64,000 nucleotides of DNA, taken from positions 147,682,511 through 147,746,510 of the forward strand of contig OV884059.1 in NCBI GenBank assembly GCA_930367215.1, written 5' to 3'. Positions 58,112 to 64,000 of the stretch are shown piece by piece. Positions within the stretch are counted from its first letter, which is position 1; each line of letters begins with the position of its first letter. The position numbers and the translations under genes are program-made. The notes beneath the pieces are model-generated. The model saw only the letters and a list, made by a program, of their open reading frames with translations. It ran no database searches and was not told the origin of the DNA. The stretch comes from Pollenia angustigena (Eukaryota > Arthropoda > Insecta > Diptera > Polleniidae).

Positions 58112-58413
58112 ACTATAAAAAATACATATCAAATCAAAAATTATACAATGCTGCGAAAATAGGTAGAATAGATAATTTTATTATTCATATAATTAGAAAT
58201 TATTTTGCAAAAAGCTCTGAATGCTATGAAAATAATTTAATTATGGCACCATATTACAGTGACGAAAAATATATATATAAAACCCTTCAAAGTGGATATG
58301 TACCTCCTGAGGCTTCCGTATACCTTGACAGTAAAGGATTTATCCAAAATGAAATAGGCACACCTATATTTTACCATATATATAGAAGACCCAATAACAA
58401 AGCCTACTAGGTT
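58112..58413 (+). pseudogene. Jockey-like LINE ORF2, C-terminal tail
   Basis: It reads NYKKYISNQKLYNAAKIGRI and on to TPIFYHIYRRPNNKAY, with a TAG near 58410. Such tails close the ORF2 proteins of the Jockey group. The following 240 bases are the presumed 3' untranslated region and hold nothing else. Confidence 0.78.
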
Positions 58414-58653
58414 TGATACGAGCATTTATGCAGACGACAAAAACATTTTGTCAAACATAAATAAAATAAAATTTTGGTGGCTTAACTAAAATCTCCCCTT
58501 CCAACTTTTATCCCTTGACCGAACTTTTTATTATATAATTAAAGAAGTAACTTTTTTTTTTGAAATTTTTTGTAACATTGTATTATATTAAGTTTACTTA
58601 AAAAATAAAAAATTCGTATATGTATTTCTAAAAAATATTAAAATTTTCATATA

Positions 58654-59285
58654 CAGTTAAACCTCGATTAACCGGGCCTCTATTAATCGGTTACATCTAT
58701 TAACCGGCATGCGGTTCTTTTTATTTTTTCCCTCTATTATCCGTGCTTTACCTCTATTTTCCGTGCTTTAGATTTATACCTCTATTAACCGTGCTTTACA
58801 TCTATTATCCGTGCAGGATTCATATGATTTTTATTATGTATGTTAATCTAAATACGGTGTTTCCCCTTTTTAAGTTCATGTGCCCACACATAAGAACATA
58901 CATACATATATGCGTTTTTATTCATTTAGTAAGTGAAATTTAAACATTTCGTCAGAAGAAATGCAAAAACAAAAAAGCAATAAACGTTGTAAAATTTACA
59001 AATTTTGTGCAGTCATGTAGTTTGATCAACCAAAGCATAGTCAGTAAAAATCCAAATTTTAATGTTTTTGACGATACATACATATTTGATTTTGCATTGT
59101 CTATGACAATTTGTATATTTTGTAAAAAATTTGTTGTATATTATAATCTGTAGTTACATAAATCGAATGTTTTAATAAAAATAAATAAATTTCTGTATAT
59201 TTTAATATAACCTCTATTAACCGTGTATTTCGATTTTCCGTGCTGGTGCCGGTCCCACGAAAGCCGGATAATAGAGGTTTAACTG
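58654..59285. mobile_element. 632-bp pogo-like MITE, CAGTTAAACCTC ends
   Basis: It begins CAGTTAAACCTCGATTAACC and ends AGAGGTTTAACTG, with TA on both sides (58652-58653, 59286-59287). The CTCTATTA(A/T)CCG word repeats near both ends. The terminal sequence style and TA fit pogo/Tigger-type Tc1/mariner elements. It has no transposase. Confidence 0.85.
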
Positions 59286-59468
59286 TATTAGTAGTTACTT
59301 GAGAGCCCGATTATGGGACTATGTATAATAACATTTTATATTTACTATTTGTTTATTTATAGTTTTAAGAACAGGAATTTTCTTTAAATAAACACTTAAA
59401 AAACAAAAAAAAAATTAAATCAAATTACATTGCTGTAACAACTAATCATATAATACAATTGAGATCAA

Positions 59469-59497
59469 TAAAAAAAAAAAAAAAAAAAAAAAAAAAT
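59469..59497 (+). repeat. Poly(A) tract
   Basis: About 29 A residues (with neighbouring A-rich DNA) lie just before the I-like LINE. It may be the 3' tail of an earlier retroposed sequence or simple repeat; the window does not decide. Confidence 0.6.
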
Positions 59498-59696
59498 TCA
59501 GTCTATACAAAGCTCTCGTTGTATACAGTCGCGCTCTATAAAACCGCATTGTTTACACAATCTAGTATATTTTTCTTTTATCTCGCACCGCGCTCTCTCT
59601 TTTTATTCTTATTTTCCTCAAAACGAAAAGTAATGCATTATACATGCACGGTAGTTAATTAGGAAACTCAAACTTGATTTTGTCTGGAACTTAACC

Positions 59697-61190
59697 ATGG
59701 CATCCTCCTCTGGAGGAAACTACTTTAAAATCTTGGATCCTGATCCATCCCCAAAACGCAAAAAAAAAACAACAGCAGTTATAACACTAACAACACATTT
59801 GATTTCCCGCACTTGGTACAAAAACATAATGCGGTAACTAACAAAAAACAACACTTCCCTAAATCAGTCATAACCACTCCATAGACTCGCGAGCAGTCAA
59901 TAATTGTATTTTTCACACAGACACGGTCGGCAATTCACATGTACACAACAACTTTGTTCGGGCCACTCCATAGTCTCGCGAAGCAGACAATAATCGTATT
60001 TTTTACACAGACAACTCTTATGTATAAAACAACTTTGTTTGTTGCTTGGTTATCACTGCCCTAAATACATTGTAATAAAAAGCAAAATTACCGATAAACC
60101 GCTTCAAAACTGCAATATTTTTCTGCTTTCCAAAGCACTGGAAGGTATATCTAGTGAACCCACCCAAAAAATAGTATTTACTAGAGACGGTAATCTGCTA
60201 ATATTAACAAAAAATGAAATCCAAGCAAACAAATTCCTGAAAACAAACACACTAAATGGTATTGGTCCTGTTGAAATTTTTTTACACCCTACACTTAACA
60301 TCATCAAAGGTGTTGTATTCGCACCATCTTTAAAAGAACTTTCTGAGCAAGAGATTATAGAAGGTCTAAATGACCAAGGAGAAGTTGATTGCAAAAAGAT
60401 CACCAAGTTCAACGAAGGAAAGATAACAAATACCCCATTACATATTTTACATTTTAACCAGTATAGCCTACCAAAAGAAATAAAAATTGGTTTCCTCAAC
60501 TGCAAAGTAGATCCTTTTATTCCTAACCCCATACAGTGCAAAAACTGTTTTAAGTTAGGTCATACCAAAAAATATCGTAATGACCCAGAACCATACTCAA
60601 AAATAGAATGTGTTAATTGCAAACACCAACACCGATCCAACAACAAAAAATGTCCCGTAATCCAACAACGACAAGAGATTTTAAAACATAAAACAATAAA
60701 CAATTGCACGTACAAAGAGTCAGCAACAAAAGTACCACCAGTTGAATCGTTCGAAATTCCTACTGAAGATCTACAAAAAGCAATCGAAGAGAAAAAGAAA
60801 AGAACTAATACACAACATACCAACAACGTATGCACCTTAAATTCAGCTAACGCAACAACAAATTTAACATCGAATAAAACATTAAACTCAACAACAAACA
60901 CAGCACCTACTACAAAATTCCTTACGCCAACAACAAATACAATACAAAAAACCGCAACTTCATATATTGAAGAAATTTTAAGCAAAAACATAGCACTAAC
61001 TAATAAAATACTTTCAAAAAGCAAATCATACAACACACAACAAAACGAAACACCCAGTATTAGTAAATCACCAAACATCTTAAAAACAAATATTAAAGAA
61101 CCAAGCAAAAACAAATCGAATACGGATATCCCAGCCAAAATTACAGATAGACGTCTTTCAATTGATGGAGCAGAAGAAATGGAAACTTAA
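59697..61190 (+). pseudogene. I-like LINE ORF1 (gag-like), 5' part damaged
   Basis: ATG at 59697 opens MASSSGGNYFKILDPDPSPK, then frameshifts in an A run (59760-59770). A stop and an 89-bp tandem duplication (59874-60045) follow. From 60039 the frame is open for 383 codons: a fold of about 150 residues, zinc knuckles with CKNCFKLGHTKKYRND (last Cys changed to Arg) and CVNCKHQHRSNNKKC, then an Asn/Thr/Ser-rich tail. ORF1 would bind LINE RNA. ORF2 starts about 240 bases later. Confidence 0.8.
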
Positions 61191-61350
61191 AGCTTGCTGT
61201 TGGCTGTGGGGTCTGTGTGCCCGCGCTTCGCTGGCCGGTGTGCTGTGCCGTTGGTGTACCTTTTATCATACTCTGGTAAGAGGTGCTCTGGGGGGCTGGC
61301 ATGGTGGCCGGCGGTGCGCGGGTGTGCGGACCGGATTACATCCTGTTACA
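61190..61350 (+). other. GC-rich island between I-like ORF1 and ORF2
   Basis: About 160 bases have well over half G+C inside very AT-rich DNA, with GGCC, GGGGGG and CCGGCGGTGCGCG words. The sequence falls between the end of ORF1 and the ORF2 start. It encodes nothing I recognise. Confidence 0.6.
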
Positions 61351-61424
61351 GGTTTCAACTTCACAAAACGGAGAAACACTTTTAAACTAAATAACAAAAA
61401 ACTCAACACCTTTAACCAAAACTT

Positions 61425-62780
61425 TCAACATCATACAATGGAATATTAAAGGCTTTTTCAACAACTATATTGACTTCCAATTAATTGTGAAGGAACAAGA
61501 ACCACATTTCATATCCTTACAAGAGACCCACTGCCCGTACAACTTCATTCCAATCCCTCCGAAATCCTTCTGCTGCTACTTCGAAAATAGGCCCGCGAAT
61601 ACTTCATCTAAAAGTGGTATCGGTGTACTTATTCGTGACCACATTCCACATCAGCGTATTTTCAATGCATCCAAATTGCTAAACATCGCAATAAAGTCAC
61701 TTTGAACATAAAATTCACAATCATATCTGTCTACATTCCGCCCGCTGAAACCTTCACGCTAAACGATTTTAACGAACTTTTTAAAAATATACATACTCCT
61801 ATTATTCTAGTTGGAGACGTCAACAGCTGGAATGTTCTTTGGGGTTCGCAATCTAACAATACAAGAGGAATAATCATCGAAAACTCTTCAAATATAAATA
61901 ATTTATGTATAATTAACGACGGCGATCCAACGCATCACTCGTCACATAACACTTTTTCTCATGTCGATATAGCCGGTTGTTCACCCTCTTTGCTAACACT
62001 AATTTTAAGCCAAACTCTAGAAGATCTGCATCATAGCGATCACTTCCCAATAAAAACAACATTACTTACGGGAACTAATAATACCAGCAAAACTCATACC
62101 AGAAAATTCAATCTTAAAAAAGCCAACTGGATCCAATACAGCAAAAGCGTAGAAAATATACTACAGAACAAAATTGTTTCAGGAAACACAAACAAAGATA
62201 ACGCCATGATCACCAAGGCCATTAGAACTGCTGCAAATTGTTATATACCCCAAACAGAACCTACTCAAAAACGAAGAGTTCCATGATGGAATAATAACCT
62301 TACAACGCTTCGTGCAGACAAAATGAAGAAATGGCAAATTTTCAAAAAGCATCCACATCACAACAATTTAGTAATATACAAGAAATCTAATGCAAAGTTC
62401 AGGCTAGAATGCAAGAAATCAAAATCAGCAGGCTTTAAAAAATTCACAGAAACCATAACAAGGGATTCCCCACTCTCTCTTCTTTGGAAAAAAGTGGATA
62501 TGTTTTCCAGCCGTAACAGGACTCGGCCAGTAACAGCTCTGCGTACCGAATCTGGTCTCATAACGGAACCAAAACAAATAGCAAACTACTTTGGAACGAA
62601 ATGGTCAGAAAACTCTTTGGACTGCAATTTCCCAACAAATTTTTCAGCAGCCAAAAGAACAGCGTTATCGTACACAAACATCCAAGCCAGCAATGCATAT
62701 GCTTCAAAAATAGAAAGTCAACTAACTATGTGCGAGTTACTCACAGCTATAAAAAAAGTCAAAGGAACTACACCTGATTA
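61425..62780 (+). pseudogene. I-like LINE ORF2, endonuclease and linker
   Basis: It begins IIQWNIKGFFNNYIDF, then LQETH (catalytic Glu) and KSGIGVLIRD. A frameshift near 61703 is followed by ISVYIPPAE, ILVGDVNSWNVLWGS (Asp/Asn), SHVDIAG and HHSDHFPI. A stop at 62284, then the linker with RPVTALRTESGLITEPKQIA to VKGTTPD and TAA at 62779. At least three breaks make it inactive. Confidence 0.85.
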
Positions 62781-64000
62781 AGACAGAGTATGCTACGACA
62801 TGATAAAATATCTAACAAATCATATCAAAAAAATACTTCATTTACATAACAAAGTCTTTAACACAGCAGTTATTCCACATTCTTGGAAAACAGCAATAGT
62901 TTCTGCCATACCAAAACCAAACAAAAATCTAACTGCTTTTGCTGGGTATCGCCCTATTTCTCTTTTATCGTGCCTAACCAAACTTATGGAAAGAATAGTC
63001 GCAAATCGTTTAGCATGGCTCATTGAGACAAAGAAATTAGTTGCAGTTAACTAAACAGCTTATAAATCTAATCGCAGCTGTACAGATGCCCTACTCCGCA
63101 TCTATATTGGGAATTGATTTCGAAAAAGCATTTGACCGTATTGGGATTCACATTATACTAGACTCTTTAAAGAACTGGGGCGTTGGACCCAAAATATTTA
63201 ATTACGTAAAGTCATTTTTAACGGGCAGAGTAATTAAAGTAACAGTAAACAACGAACTATCTAGCAATTTCCCACTGCAAAATGGAATACCCCAAGGATC
63301 TCCATTATCCGTTGTGCTTTTTCAAATAGCTTTTAACCAAATTAGCGACGTAATAAAAAAACACAAGTTTGTTGATCATACATATTATGCAAAAACAATG
63401 ACGTATTGAAAACTAATGATATACTCGAAAAAGTGTTTATAGATATAGAAAAGTGGTCCAAAGTATCGGGGGCCAAAATCTCCTCAGAAAAATCATCAGT
63501 TTTACATATATGCAGGAAACACAATTGCAGGCCAACAAATCTAAACATTGGGTACTCTACCGTACCCTGTGTAAGTGAATTTAAAATTCTAGGAATCATA
63601 TTTGAAAGGAACTATCTATGGAAAAAACATATTTTGAATCTCAAAAATCACTTGCACTTAAAGCAAACTTACTAAGATATCTTTCTACGAGAAGCTTTGC
63701 ACATATAGACACAATCAAATACCTAGTTAAAACACTAATTTTAAGCAAAATGGATTATGGTCTCTTTCTCTATGGCAGTGCGGCTAAAACTAATTTAAAA
63801 CAAATTAAATCCATATACCACCAACTCTTAGAGCCAGCACATATGCATATAGAACAACCCCGATACAAATACTGTTAATAGAATCTGGTCTTCCATCACT
63901 TGAACAAAAGTATTTGGAAAATTTAAATCGACTTTTACCGAAGCTCTTATCGTACCATAACTCAATTATAGATGCAGATACTTCGGAAGTTCTAAAATCA
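62781..64000 (+). pseudogene. I-like LINE ORF2, reverse transcriptase, catalytic pair lost, runs off window
   Basis: AFAGYRPISLLSCLTKLMER, then stop 63052, SCTDALL, GIDFEKAFDRIGIHIIL (first Asp), NGIPQGSPLSVVLFQIAFNQ (I-group signature). Where YADD should stand it reads YYA followed by Lys: the Asp-Asp codons appear deleted (about 63386-63396) with a frameshift. The thumb follows (KWSKVSGAKIS, LGIIFERNYLWKKHI) and the frame continues past 63880 as ESGLPSLEQKYLENLNRLLP to the window edge. Confidence 0.85.

Noticed and set aside
1..64000. Bacterial-type systems such as CRISPR arrays, operons or defence islands
   Set aside because: The sequence is eukaryotic: spliced genes, LINEs and LTR elements; no regularly spaced repeats with unique spacers were seen.

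Overview
This window looks like repeat-rich nuclear DNA from a higher fly (Diptera). It is very AT-rich, carries 61-65 nt introns with consensus splice sites, and contains LINEs of CR1-like, Jockey-like and I-like type, a Ty3/gypsy LTR element and many short inverted-repeat DNA elements. The only single-copy host gene I can defend is the C-terminal kinase part of a Bub1/BubR1-family gene. The species cannot be fixed from sequence alone.

Region 1 (1-24599) is a head-to-tail array. A unit of about 11.46 kb is present as 1-11468, 11469-22931 and the partial third copy 22932-24599, with only about five small differences between the two full units. Each full unit holds, in order: the end of LINE ORF1; the endonuclease part of LINE ORF2, cut at a junction; a two-exon gene for a 396-residue DDE-transposase-like protein that looks domesticated; several MITEs; a [Harbinger-like element + 1 kb repeat] pair that is itself duplicated; and the 5' end and ORF1 of the same LINE.

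Region 2 (22140-31876) is the one LINE copy (CR1-like, PHD-type ORF1) whose ORF2 continues through reverse transcriptase. ORF2 carries an in-frame 486-bp tandem duplication and is then split by a 4.6 kb composite insertion, after which the ORF2 tail and LINE 3' end resume.

Region 3 (31905-42600) is an inverted copy of the 1 kb repeat followed by a decayed minus-strand gypsy element. The gypsy element is broken by at least five other insertions: an 8-bp-TSD hAT-like element, a small MITE, two elements of about 1.3-1.4 kb (one with a ~60-bp minisatellite) and a 1.73 kb foldback element with a tandem-repeat core.

Region 4 (42600-46542) holds small inverted-repeat elements and then three exons of the Bub1/BubR1-like kinase on the minus strand. 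Upstream of the first visible exon, the presumed intron is filled by a decayed minus-strand CR1-like LINE (46570-50412), which itself contains a 730-bp inverted-repeat, SINE-like insertion.

Region 5 (50430-64000) is a Jockey-like LINE on the plus strand, interrupted by several DNA elements; removing some of these restores the reading frame at the insertion point. It is followed by a pogo-like MITE and an I-like LINE on the plus strand that runs off the right edge and has lost the catalytic Asp-Asp of its reverse transcriptase.

Overall this is a nested transposon landscape. The most interesting items are the amplified, intron-containing, catalytically altered transposase gene placed a few bases after a truncated LINE ORF2, and the history of the tandem array.
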